Below, in pieces: positions 45,305 through 55,676 of a stretch of DNA of 64,000 nucleotides. Origin of the DNA: Trichomonas vaginalis G3 (lineage: Eukaryota; Parabasalia; Trichomonadida; Trichomonadidae); assembly GCF_026262505.1 (NCBI RefSeq), contig NC_067204.1, positions 25,513,300 to 25,577,299 on the forward strand, read 5' to 3'. The notes beneath the pieces were generated by a model that worked only from the letters and a program-made list of their open reading frames with translations, was not told where the DNA came from and made no database searches. Positions within the stretch are counted from its first letter, which is position 1. Each line of letters begins with the position of its first letter. Both the position numbers and the translations under genes were made by a program.

Positions 45305-46797
45305 TCATTCTTTTTTAATAAATTAAGTTAATAATAAAAAATACATATTGTATTTCATTCAATATTTAGAGAGAGGGTCAAAGTTGCTATTTGTCACTTT
45401 TCCACAAGAATATAATGGGGAAAAAGTTATCATATAGTTGATCTCATTCACTGAGGTGAGAGATGCATGTAGTGTAATGTGATAAACAGTGGGATTGCTG
45501 CTCTAAGTCCTAGGTTCGAGACACATTGGCTTCATTTTTCTCTTTTTTATTGACGTAAACTATTCAATTTTTGTGTTATCCATTCAAATTTCAGAATTTT
45601 TTTTGCAGATTTCACGCTACATTCGAAGTTACCTTTTGTAACAACCACCACCGCCTACGAAAGACGAAAGTGTGTCACGATTTCACCCGGAAATCCGACG
45701 GTTGTTTAAGAGTAAGCACTTTTGGCACCTACTCTTCAATATTTATCCAATAAAAGGTAACTAAACTACTTTCGCCGATCCGATTTGCTCCATATTTAAA
45801 ATATAGCTTGCATATGTAGAAGAAAAGCTAATTTTGAAGTACGCCCGAAATCCACCAACAGGATTTCGAGCTACTAAAAAAGTACTTTTAAATGTGATTT
45901 TTTTTATAAAAAATTAAATTTATTTTAAGATCAGACTAAAAACTAATTTTATGGAAAATCTATATCGACAAATTTATTACTTATTGGGTATATAGATTTT
46001 TTGATTATGGCGATTATGTCTGATATGCTTCCAATAAGCCAAAAAACATTTCATACTGATTTCTATAAAAGGTATCTTTATTATAGAAGTGTAAGCTATA
46101 TCTGTTTGTTTTTTTATTATAACAAATTCAAAATTCTCTTATAAGGACTAGATGAAATCTGTATTATTAAATCATTAGCTAAATGAAGGTTCAAATAGAA
46201 AGTAAATATCAATTTATATGATACTGAAACCAAATAGTTCTTTTAATAAAAGATAACACGCTGAAAATTATTGAGTATTTGCAAATCTCAAAAATCTATT
46301 GGTGAATTTGGCTCAACTTTTAAAATTATAACATCCATATCAAATCATAAAAGCAGACAAAAATTAAAGCCAAACCTATCGGCCAATTTTTTTGATATTT
46401 TGATTTTTGAGGTATACTTTTAAAAGTGGATTTAAAGCACTGATGAAAAAACATTAACTTCTGTCGTTATGATTATTGATTTAGACAATAATGATTTTAA
46501 TCTTTGATTATCAAAATACTAAAGTCATCTTTTTAACATTTGCTTGGTAGCATTAACTCAAGTCTAAAGTACTATTTTATGTGGCACTCTTAGAATTTTT
46601 GTATTCATTGTACACGCTGAAATAGTACCATTAAAGTTATGGCGGACTTTCAAAAAATAGTTTGGTCACCTTTTTGCAATCAGAATCTCTTGGATTTGTA
46701 AAATTTAAAATAATATAACAAATATATTGTGTATACATTATGTAATGTTATAGTAAAGTTAAAAGTTGTAAAAAATAAAATTGTTTAAATTATTAAA
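45305..46797. other. Non-coding host DNA right of the Maverick
   Basis: About 1.5 kb without a convincing gene. Around 45460-45525 there is a tRNA-like pair of boxes (GTAGTGTAATG and GGTTCGAGAC) that does not fold into a full cloverleaf. At 45600-45790 a less AT-rich patch is present, with no recognisable content. The remainder is AT-rich. The right part may include the 3' end of the transposase remnant that begins at 46798. Confidence 0.4.
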
Positions 46798-47450
46798 TTA
46801 TTCTTGAAAACCATGAATTTGAGGTAATGGAAACGGTTCCCTCTTTTCTTGAGGCATTCCAGCAATTACATACTTTGGAATTTCTGAAGAATTTTGTGAT
46901 TCATTTGAAATTATTTCTTCATCTTGTCCATTTCCGTAATCTCCTTTTCCTTTTACAATCAATTTTCTTGCCTTTCGTCTTTCTGAGCGCGCAGATCGAT
47001 ATTCTTCTGTCTTTTCTCGTTCCGAGCGCAACTTTTTTTCTTTGTGCTCTTCAATAAGAGAATCCCGAAGGATAGGATGAATTGGCTTAATTCCTGATAA
47101 ATTACGTAGTTAAAGTAATCCTTGATATCCTTCATTGTGGTAAATTGTAGCAATATCTGTTCTGCCTTCATATGAACTGAGATAATTTGTATGTTTTGGA
47201 TTAAAACGGCATGATCGAGCATTATATGACTCATTTATATGAGTTGCATAATCCGGATTAACAATTTGAAAAACTGATCCGGAATCTTTTAAAAATTCGA
47301 GTAGATGATTTCTTGTATTTTCGTTTTCAAGTCCAGCTGTCCATATAAAATGTTCTTTTTCTTCATCTTTTGTGGAATGTAAACAATATTCTGGTGAATG
47401 ATTTCCAATTAGATGATCTACGGCGTGGAGCCAATAAAATAGCTTCTGTT
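46798..47450 (-). pseudogene. 5'-truncated copy of an unclassified DDE-type transposase
   Basis: The minus-strand sequence 47450-47216 is almost identical to 63765-64000, the last part of the transposase frame at the window's right edge. It starts abruptly at 47450 after unrelated DNA, so about 750 coding bases are missing. Reading on gives the C-terminus not visible at the right edge: RSCRFNPKHTNYLSSYEGRT, then an in-frame TAA near 47112, then RSEREKTEEYRSARSERRKA and the end PFPLPQIHGFQE. The basic, arginine-rich tail suggests DNA binding or nuclear import. Only one base difference is obvious over the first 150 bases, so the copies are recent. Confidence 0.75.
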
Positions 47451-48267
47451 ATTTTAAAATACTATTAAAAAGGTAATTACAAACTAAATCCTTAATATCA
47501 GTCCTTGATTCATATAATTTGCAATTAATTTTACAAAATTATCAAAGCAATACGCTAAATAATCAATGATTTTACTTCTCTAATAGATTTTTGCTATTAT
47601 TTTTAAAATAATGTAGTGAAATACGATGATGTCAAAATTGGCAAATCTTCCCAAAATTGACAAGATCTTTGACGATGTAATTTCAGCTGCAATTTCTTGA
47701 GACACGCAAAATAACACTTCACATTAGAAATTACCCTTTTATTGGGCTTTTACTGAAGCAAAAACATGTTTAAAAGTGGAAAAGCAAAGAATTGAATCTG
47801 AAATGTTTCAGTTATTTTATTCGGTTATAAAAGTTTCAATAATTGTCGCTGTAATCTTGAAAGAGGTTAGTGTAGTCCGAATTCAGCAGCATATCTCCAT
47901 ATTTTATTTTGATAAGCTGAATCATCTGTATTCGCCAGCATTAGAATCACTGGCTATAGTAGGGTTATAATATTAAGTTAAACCATGATACTCACCAACC
48001 AACGGTTCAGATGGCAAATGACAAAACAATTGAGAAGTTTTACCAATAACAATTTTCATACAAATTTTAATATTTTATTTATTGATCCATAATGCATTTC
48101 CATGAATGCGGTTCAAATTCAGAGAAACCAAATAACACTATTGAAAATTTGTTTTGCACTCTTTGTTGATAAATGTTATAGAATATATTTTGATAAATTA
48201 CAGGTTTGGATTTATCCCATTCAAATAAAAATTTTGAATTGATTACTTCAAAATCTTTTTTTTTCGT
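47451..48267. other. Intergenic region upstream of the RAVE gene
   Basis: AT-rich and without a supported gene. It contains the promoter of the plus-strand gene at 48268. Near 47590-47780 a stretch of moderately complex DNA shows no homology I can name. Confidence 0.4.
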
Positions 48268-51200
48268 ATGTTCCTTCAGCAGGAATCAATCATTAATTCT
48301 CCTGTGATGAAGGATTTCAAGGATCATATTAACTTGGTAGACCATATGTGCACGTTTTTTCCATATTTAACAGAGAATTCGATCGAAATTATAAATAGAT
48401 CTGATTATTCAAGGAAAACAATCAGTCTTGATATATTTGACTCAGAAGTAGAAATTCTGCAGATGATAGATTTAAATATTTTGATGATTATTACAAAAAA
48501 AATGAAAAAATATATTTTTCAACTCGACCTTCTTAAAAACAAGTTGATATTTCAAGAGCAGCTCAGTTTTCTTCCATCATCTCTTATTACATATCAAACA
48601 AAAATGTTTTATATATTGGAAAATACCTTATTTTCATATCCAATTCAACCAAACTATCCAGCGGAACCAGCATTATTCCTTAAAGATATCAATGCTACAA
48701 ATATTGCGATTTCTCCACATCAAAATGCATTTTTATTATATTCTCTCAATTCTCCAACGTTTTCTGTATATTATTTGCAAGCTGGTGTTGACCAACTTAA
48801 AGTTGTCAATGTCGGTTCTCCAATTATATCAATTGATTTTCTCATTACAACATATATCTCTGTAATTACGGCATCAGAAGATCAAACGATCAGGATATTC
48901 ACAGAATCACAATATTCAACAGATTTTTCATGTACAGCAACGTTTTACATTGATTTTCCGATATTAAAAATTATAACTTGCATTTCTCGGAATGTTCGCA
49001 AAGAAAACGAAAAGGTTTCACCACTGTCTATTCCCAACTCATTCATTTTCCCTAGTTTTCCTAAAGAAGAGCATCTTGTTCAAATAACAGTTGATAATCC
49101 CGAGAAAAACACAATTTTCATGCAAATCAGAGCGAATTCATTAATCAGAATCATCGGATCTATCAATATACCAAAGAATTATACTCTTCCGTTCGAATGT
49201 GATTTACTTCACTCATGTGACCAACAGAAATACTCCTGTAGCATCTATACGACATCAATGAACAAATATGGACTATATTTTGGCGTTTTCAAGTTCGCAG
49301 ATGCTATTTCTTTCTATCCATTGTATAATATAACTTTTATCTTCGGAGAAGTCAAGAAATTCATCAACCATTCACTGAAAATCGAGCAGACTGATGGAAC
49401 AATACTCGATTTGAATACTTTGAACCATCACAAACTGGAAAAAATTGAAAATAAAATTATTAAAATTGGAAATCTTGATTTTAATTTCAATTTCGAGATA
49501 ACAGTTAGTGATTATATACAATATGATAACCAAATAATGATTGTTGCATGCGGAAAACAGAAAAATTTAGTAATATTTACAAATTCTCAAAATGATTTGA
49601 AAATTCTTGAAATAAATGGCATAGAAGATGAGGTAACAGGCGTTTCAATACATTCGACTGATTTATTCTTAGTAACAACTGCAAATTCCTTAGAAATTTT
49701 TTATTATGAAATTGGAAACAAATTTATTAAGATTGCAAGCAAACAAGGCAAAAATATGAAAGCAGTATTTGTTCCTAATGATATTCCTACCCTTTTTATC
49801 TGTGAAAATCAAGTCGCAACCTTGAATATAATAAATAATTTTGAAATTAGTGATCCGATTGCGACATTTAAGATTCCTTCGTATAAACTGATTGATACAT
49901 TAACAGATGGAACCATTGTTGCCGCTACAAACTCGTCAATTGACCATTTAACAGTTCCAAATGAATTTTTTCCAAAAATTTTTGACGGAAACAGTGATTT
50001 TGTGCGACAAACAGAGTTCTGTCTTGGTGTAATACCTGATAATCCAAACGAATCCATTGAAAAATGCATGAAAATCCTTCCACAAAATTGGGAAATTTTT
50101 GATCCATGTTCGAAACGGTTTTTGATACCATATTTCTTCAGAAATTTCATTGACATGCCGAGTATTGCCATGGAAATGTTCTCTATTTGGGCTTCTCTCT
50201 CTCCGAGACAAGAATTATTATTTAATTTCATGAATATTAAGTCTGTTGATGAATTAATAGAATCATACGTCCATTTCTGGGCCAGAGATGCAGAATCCCT
50301 CAAGAATTTCGTTGGTTCTTTCGTTGCAACTCATCAAATTATAAATGACAAGACAGTTGATATATTTGCGATGCTTAGCGTTGCTTGTGGTAAGAATGCA
50401 ATTGCTTCAAAGACATTTTCCAAGTTCGGAAATGAAACTTTGGCAAATTTCTTATTACAAACGAAAGATAACAGTTCACAACGCAAAGCAAAGATCATGA
50501 AGAATGCTTATGCAGCATTGAAGGTCCATAGATACTTTTTGGCCGCAATGTTCTTCATTTTGAACCAAGATTTTCAAGATGCAATTCAATCTTTGAATTT
50601 ATATCCGAATTATCAGATATTGATACAAAGATTGTTGGACCAGCCGATTGAGAAGTCCGGAATCCTCGGAAATTGGCTGAATAATGATAAAAATGAAGCA
50701 ATGAAATTATTATTTGAAAAAAGATTGCCGAAATGCAATTCCATCTCATTGGAATACATCAGAGGGGAGATCTTATTCAAGATGAACTACCAGAGCAGAG
50801 TAACTCTCCTTAGATTGCAAGAAACTCCATATTTTATTGAAAAAATTCTCGAAATTTCGAAGAATTTTTCATCAGATGACTATTACAATGCAGATATAGC
50901 AGAGATAATAGAGAAACAACCATCTTCTGAAGCAAAAGAAGAAGAGGAAGATGATTCAAGTGAAGATTTCGATTTTGGATCGAAATTTGATGATGATTTT
51001 GAAGATTACGATGATTATGAGGACGAAGACACAAAAGAAGATGCTAAATATAATATAGGATACACAATAACAAAGAAATTTGTTGATTTACAGCCAAAAA
51101 CTTTTATTTCCAATTTTTTGTCAAAACAGAAAAATTCAGAAAAACTGACAATTTTGCCAAGCGACCAAAGATTGGCATTTTTATTGTCATCGTTGTTTGC

Positions 51201-52686
51201 TCAGCCTAAAAGTGAAATAGCTGAACAATTAATTGACATGTCATATAAAATTGACAAAACCGTCCAAATTTCAATTATTTTTTGTGTCCTTTATGTCAAC
51301 GGCAACTATTGTTTTCTGAACCTTTTGGACATGGAACTGGCTCGTAAATACATTGACAATGAAATGAAGAAAAGTGAAGTGATCAATCATATGGAAGTTC
51401 CATTTTTCTTCAAATGTTCTGCGAATGACAAGTTTAATATACAATTCTCTATTTTCACTGTTTTACAAGAGTTCATTTCCAAGATTATTTCTAGGGATTA
51501 TCCATTAGTTATTGCTGTTATTGTGAGAAAATATGAAACAATGTTTTATCAATGCAACAGATTTTTTGTGTCAAATTTTTATTTGGCGCATACTTTGCAA
51601 AAAGTTCATCCTTCTCTACTCGAAAACATAGAGAACTCTGAACGAGCAAGGAAATCAATAGAATACGTGACAAGTATGAAATATGACACAATGTCACCTT
51701 TTATTTCAACAGCCATTGTCAAAATGAGAGAAATGGATTTTCCTACGGAAAAAAGTGTCACTTCACTTTGTTATTTTGGAGAAACCAATCCAACAATTGC
51801 GTATATAAGTGATGGTTCATTACAATTCATTTCCTTGGAAATACAAGAAATAGAATTGGTTGATTTTGTGTCACCTTTATTGAATTTACTTCCTGAAGTT
51901 GTAAAACAAGATTACGAAAAACAAAAGGTCAAAAGTGAGATGTTTAATATCAGATGGGGACCTGAAATAATCTCAAATAAATACACTTGTCTCGATGGCC
52001 GCAGAAACTCTGAGTTTTTCATTGTAGGAAGTGAAGATGGAATTTTATCTTTAGGTTTTGAAAGATTCATCACGAATTCACTCAAAATTTCATCATATCC
52101 CTTGAAAAAGATAAAATTCAACGCAAAAGGTGATCATATTGCTGTTGTTGATACTGTTGGTGACCTTTATTTGGCATGCGTTTATAAGATGAACGTGGAA
52201 AAAGTTGCATCTTCAATTGATAATTTCGATTGGTTGAATAATGATACACAGTTTGTTTGTATAAGTTCTTCAAGAGAAACTGTTATTTTTTATGATGTAA
52301 TAAGTGGATATCATCCAATAAATGAGTTCCCTCTTCAACACCAACCATCGAAATACATGCCAATTGTTAAATTAAGGAGTGATATCTTCTATGGATGTGA
52401 GGATGGTTCTTTGAGTATGTTTGATATGACAACAGGAGGATATTCCCAGTTTATGAAGAATCATTTGAATGCTATTACTTGTTTGGAAAGTTCTCCATCG
52501 GAATCTTTCTTTGTATCATCTTGTGAATCAGGAACTGTTTATATCCAATACAAAAAAGCAAAAAATATCGCAGTAATTCCTTTGCACGCTTTTGGAGAAA
52601 AAGTTAATTGTTTGCATGTATCTAAAAGAGTTATCTGCATTGGATCTGCTCATGGTGTGAAATGCTGGGTCAGAGATGAAATATAG
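48268..52686 (+). CDS. RAVE subunit Rav1 / DMXL (rabconnectin-3) homologue, 1472 aa
   Basis: RAVE complexes promote assembly of the V-ATPase on acidic compartments. The N-terminal 550 residues read as beta-propeller repeats (for example TASEDQTIRIF near residue 210). The diagnostic Rav1-type helical domain follows: VHFWARDAESLKNFVGSFVA, then KIMKNAYAALKVHRYFLAAM and FFIL near residue 742, matching the K-N-A-F-x-L-x-x-x-x-R-Y-x-x-A-A-A-F-F-L-L core. An acidic stretch lies at about residues 890-924. The C-terminal WD repeats (from about residue 1230) end in NCLHVSKRVICIGSAHGVKC followed by W. The protein is shorter than animal DMXL (about 3000) and close to yeast Rav1 (about 1350). The start could also be Met-14. 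Confidence 0.85.
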   Translation: MFLQQESIINSPVMKDFKDHINLVDHMCTFFPYLTENSIEIINRSDYSRKTISLDIFDSEVEILQMIDLNILMIITKKMKKYIFQLDLLKNKLIFQEQLSFLPSSLITYQTKMFYILENTLFSYPIQPNYPAEPALFLKDINATNIAISPHQNAFLLYSLNSPTFSVYYLQAGVDQLKVVNVGSPIISIDFLITTYISVITASEDQTIRIFTESQYSTDFSCTATFYIDFPILKIITCISRNVRKENEKVSPLSIPNSFIFPSFPKEEHLVQITVDNPEKNTIFMQIRANSLIRIIGSINIPKNYTLPFECDLLHSCDQQKYSCSIYTTSMNKYGLYFGVFKFADAISFYPLYNITFIFGEVKKFINHSLKIEQTDGTILDLNTLNHHKLEKIENKIIKIGNLDFNFNFEITVSDYIQYDNQIMIVACGKQKNLVIFTNSQNDLKILEINGIEDEVTGVSIHSTDLFLVTTANSLEIFYYEIGNKFIKIASKQGKNMKAVFVPNDIPTLFICENQVATLNIINNFEISDPIATFKIPSYKLIDTLTDGTIVAATNSSIDHLTVPNEFFPKIFDGNSDFVRQTEFCLGVIPDNPNESIEKCMKILPQNWEIFDPCSKRFLIPYFFRNFIDMPSIAMEMFSIWASLSPRQELLFNFMNIKSVDELIESYVHFWARDAESLKNFVGSFVATHQIINDKTVDIFAMLSVACGKNAIASKTFSKFGNETLANFLLQTKDNSSQRKAKIMKNAYAALKVHRYFLAAMFFILNQDFQDAIQSLNLYPNYQILIQRLLDQPIEKSGILGNWLNNDKNEAMKLLFEKRLPKCNSISLEYIRGEILFKMNYQSRVTLLRLQETPYFIEKILEISKNFSSDDYYNADIAEIIEKQPSSEAKEEEEDDSSEDFDFGSKFDDDFEDYDDYEDEDTKEDAKYNIGYTITKKFVDLQPKTFISNFLSKQKNSEKLTILPSDQRLAFLLSSLFAQPKSEIAEQLIDMSYKIDKTVQISIIFCVLYVNGNYCFLNLLDMELARKYIDNEMKKSEVINHMEVPFFFKCSANDKFNIQFSIFTVLQEFISKIISRDYPLVIAVIVRKYETMFYQCNRFFVSNFYLAHTLQKVHPSLLENIENSERARKSIEYVTSMKYDTMSPFISTAIVKMREMDFPTEKSVTSLCYFGETNPTIAYISDGSLQFISLEIQEIELVDFVSPLLNLLPEVVKQDYEKQKVKSEMFNIRWGPEIISNKYTCLDGRRNSEFFIVGSEDGILSLGFERFITNSLKISSYPLKKIKFNAKGDHIAVVDTVGDLYLACVYKMNVEKVASSIDNFDWLNNDTQFVCISSSRETVIFYDVISGYHPINEFPLQHQPSKYMPIVKLRSDIFYGCEDGSLSMFDMTTGGYSQFMKNHLNAITCLESSPSESFFVSSCESGTVYIQYKKAKNIAVIPLHAFGEKVNCLHVSKRVICIGSAHGVKCWVRDEI

Positions 52687-53198
52687 ATTGTAATTATATA
52701 ATTATATATGTTGTTTGAATATTAAATATTGGTTTGTATTCATAATTTTAGAGCAATCTTTTTTTAACTTACCACTTTCTAATACTCTTTTAATTAAAAA
52801 AAATATTCTTCGCAATTTTGCAGGAGCTCTGGTTCGGCTCAATTGCAAAGGATTTATTATATCTTTTGTAATTCTAATTCTTACTATTTGAATATGCAAT
52901 TTTACTCTCTATAATACTTGAAGTTGATTTCACAATAAATTAAGCAAAATTTTTCTTTTTCTATTTAATGTTTTAATTGTGCATGCAATACAAAAAAAAT
53001 CTAAATTTATGCTTTCTTTTTTGTCAAAAAAATTGAGAACGAGTCAGAAAGTGGCAAATGCACACTTAATAGCTTTATTGCTTTAATATATCACATTGAA
53101 TAGATAGATTCATATTAAAATAAGATTTCTTTAATAGCTAGAAATCTATAGTGAAGCATCCTATAACTTATACAAATATGCAACATATTTACATAATA
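52687..53198. other. Intergenic, 3' of RAVE gene; possible ankyrin-gene remnant
   Basis: AT-rich. If the interrupted ankyrin gene once continued through the mariner, its missing C-terminal coding sequence should lie here on the minus strand. The first bases after the mariner do not continue the paralogue's reading, so that part is lost or badly decayed. Confidence 0.4.
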
Positions 53199-54502
53199 TA
53201 GGGTGTCCAAAGGTGTGTTTAGCACAAACCTGAATACTGCGAATAGAAATAAACAAGTTACATATATATAAAGTTTATTTAAATATAATCACCATTGGAT
53301 TCAATCACGCGTTCGCAGCGATCGATCCAGGCTTGAAAGACACGCTTTAAATCATCATGAGAAAATTGCTCAAATTGCTCTCTTACAAAATTTTCAAGAT
53401 CATCTGGACTCGCGAATTCGCGTCCTTCAGCTCTCTTTTTTAGCGTGCCGAATAAATAAAAGTCAGAGGGTGCAATATCAGGTGAATAAATTGGGTTTGG
53501 AACAACTTTGACATTGTTTTCCAACAAGTAATTCATTACCTTATGACTTTTGTGAACTCTTGAATTATCAAAATGAATTGCAAACTTTTGTTTTTGTTGT
53601 TTGGATTTCTCAAACTCATCAGAATTGATAATTTGAATAAGAACATTGTCAATTAGATACTGAGCATTCATCGTATTAGGTTTTTGAAGAATATCAATTG
53701 CGATGATGCCATTCACGCCCCAAAAAACACGACAACATCATCATTGGTGTGTCAATTTTTTTCTTCGGGAATGTTTGCGGATTTTCATCCTTCGGGATCC
53801 ACATAATTTTGGCTTCTGTTGCATATTGAAACCAAGACTCGTCCCCTGTTACTAAAAAGCGAAACTTCTTGGATTGATACGCACCCAATATAGAGAGGAG
53901 CTCTTTCGAAGATTGGACTCTAGTTTTTTTTGAACTGAATTAAGGTTGTGCGGAACCCAACGTGTATACGCTAGTTTGTAGTTCAAATAATTGTGCAGAT
54001 AATAACTGACTGTTGTACGTGGTATCTTTGTCATCTCCTCTATCCTTCTGAGTGATGCTCTTGGGTCTTCATCTAGCGCTTGAAGAATTGCTTTGATTTT
54101 TCTTTGATCCGGCGATTTTTTGTCAATTTTTATGATGGGCGCCTTTTTGTTCATGAAGTGATACATCCTAACATGATACGTTACAGTGGAATAGCTAGGA
54201 GCATCCATACCGAAGCATTTTACCAATGTCTCGTAGATTTTTTTACAGTCTTTGCATTTTTTTGCAAGAGCGAGGATGTTTTCTTTATGATTCATTAAAA
54301 AAATGAAAAAAATCCCGCCAAAATTTCCCGCGAAACCGCCTCTTGTCTCAAAATTCATTTTATATCCCGGCATGGCGCCAAAATACAACATACTCATCAT
54401 ATACATATATTCATATTTTTTATTATATATTTATAATCAGCATATATCTCCTTTAATAGTCTCATATAGAGCGCTGTGCTAAACGCACCTTTGGACACCC
54501 TA
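53199..54502 (-). mobile_element. Mariner transposon, 1304 bp
   Basis: The 28-bp inverted repeats at 53199-53226 and 54475-54502 begin TAGGGTGTCCAAAGGTG and differ at one position. A TA dinucleotide flanks both sides (53197-53198 and 54503-54504), the mariner target duplication. The element carries a broken mariner transposase gene. It has inserted into the ankyrin gene at 54503-55361. The length and repeats fit the mariner family already known in T. vaginalis. Confidence 0.92.
53279..54295 (-). pseudogene. Mariner transposase (DD34D), two frameshifts
   Basis: Start ATG 54295 (MNHKENILALAKKCKDCKKI). The N-terminal helix-turn-helix region includes RRIEEMTKIPRTTVSYYLHN. The first catalytic Asp is in FLVTGDESWFQY. 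The second is in AIHFDNSRVHKSHKV and the third, 34 residues later, in SPDIAPSDFYLF, which is the mariner D-D-34-D spacing. The WVPHNL motif between the domains is present (RWVPHNLN). Frame breaks occur at an A8 run near 53930 and at a T6/G4 run near 53725. Ends ESNGDYI. The enzyme would excise and reinsert the element, but this copy is interrupted. Confidence 0.9.
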
Positions 54503-55361
54503 TATCATTAGTTTGATCGACATAAACTAAAAATGATTCAAGATTATTATATTCTACACAATAATCTAATTTGATCTCTATATTGTACTCATTCATCAAG
54601 AATGAAACAAAGTCAATGTTGTGTGAAATAATTGCATACTCCATGCATTTTTTATTTGGTGTTTGATACTTCAAACATTCATTCATGATCTCTGCATTTC
54701 CTCCTAAAAATGAAAATATTAGACATATTTCAGTTATTTCTGAGTTAAATTTCGTTCTTAATAACTTGAAACAATCGACTGCTCCGTGGTAACAACATAA
54801 TTCAAGTAATGAATATCCTTCATTGTAAAATTTTGGATATAACCTACTACTGAGTTTTTGATCCTTATCAAATTCTTCTATTTCAGTGAACCAGATAAAT
54901 CTTTCTTTGTCATCATACATAATTGCTCTATAAATTGTATTTTCCGAATGAATATCGAGATTTTCTTTGACCTTCAATCTGTCACGTTCATAAGTGTCTA
55001 ATCTAAATCCATATTCTTTATCAAAAAGACTGATAAAAATAAGAGGAACATCTGTAACCACTTTTACATGATATTCATCAGATATGAGCTTGACAAGTTT
55101 TAAATATGACTTTGAATAACGATTATTATACTTAATGATATTTAAAATATCTTTCATAACAGTTTTGGGGCGACAAATCTTTGAATCAATCAAATTTGTT
55201 TTGATCGTTTTGTAAAGCTTGTTTAATTCTTCTTCATTATTCGTTTTTAGCTGATATAACGCATTATATGTTTCAATATGATATGAATAGATGCTTCTCA
55301 ACTCGCTGTATCTTTTTGGATTAGTAATTTCATCAGATGTTAAGGATGCACTTGTTCCCAT
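54462..55361 (-). pseudogene. Ankyrin-family gene (DUF3447-type N-terminus) truncated by mariner
   Basis: The first 286 residues closely match the N-terminal domain of the intact gene at 55677-57710 (SELRSIYSYHIETYNALYQL, ENTIYRAIMYDDKERFIWFT, SLLELCCYHGAVDCFKLLRT, FVSFLMNEYNIEI). After VDQTND the frame enters the mariner's right end at 54502 and stops at 54462 with 13-14 mariner-derived residues. All ankyrin repeats are therefore missing. A truncated N-terminal domain of 299 residues could be produced. In T. vaginalis this domain plus ankyrin repeats forms one of the largest gene families, function unknown. Confidence 0.9.
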
Positions 55362-55676
55362 CCAAAATTAAAAAAAATTAAAAAGCGGTTTTATAATTTA
55401 CCATCAAAAAATTCATTTTACTGGGAAAATAATTGTCATGCATTGAGGTATATCATGACAATACATTAAAATGGAAATATATTTGTTGTCCGAATAAATA
55501 TAAAGTTGGTAAATTCATGATGATAATAACTTAAAAATTCTCGTATTATTTATTAAGTTTGAGTAAAGTCACACATATGCGAATAAATGAATTCATCCTA
55601 TTTATCATGCATCAATTTGAAAGATTAGAATTAATCATATGAATGTTTATTCAGCAATAAAAGAATCTGAGATGTA
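55362..55676. other. Spacer between tandem ankyrin genes
   Basis: About 315 bp, AT-rich, downstream of the intact ankyrin gene and upstream of the truncated one. It should hold the promoter of the latter. A repeated TCATGACAAT-like word near 55436 and 55455 is the only local structure noted. Confidence 0.4.

Noticed and set aside
45460..45530. tRNA-like sequence with GTAGTGTAATG (A-box-like) and GGTTCGAGAC (B-box-like)
   Set aside because: The spacing fits an internal polymerase III promoter, but the acceptor and T stems do not pair and no cloverleaf can be drawn. It may be a decayed tRNA-derived repeat; not called as a tRNA.
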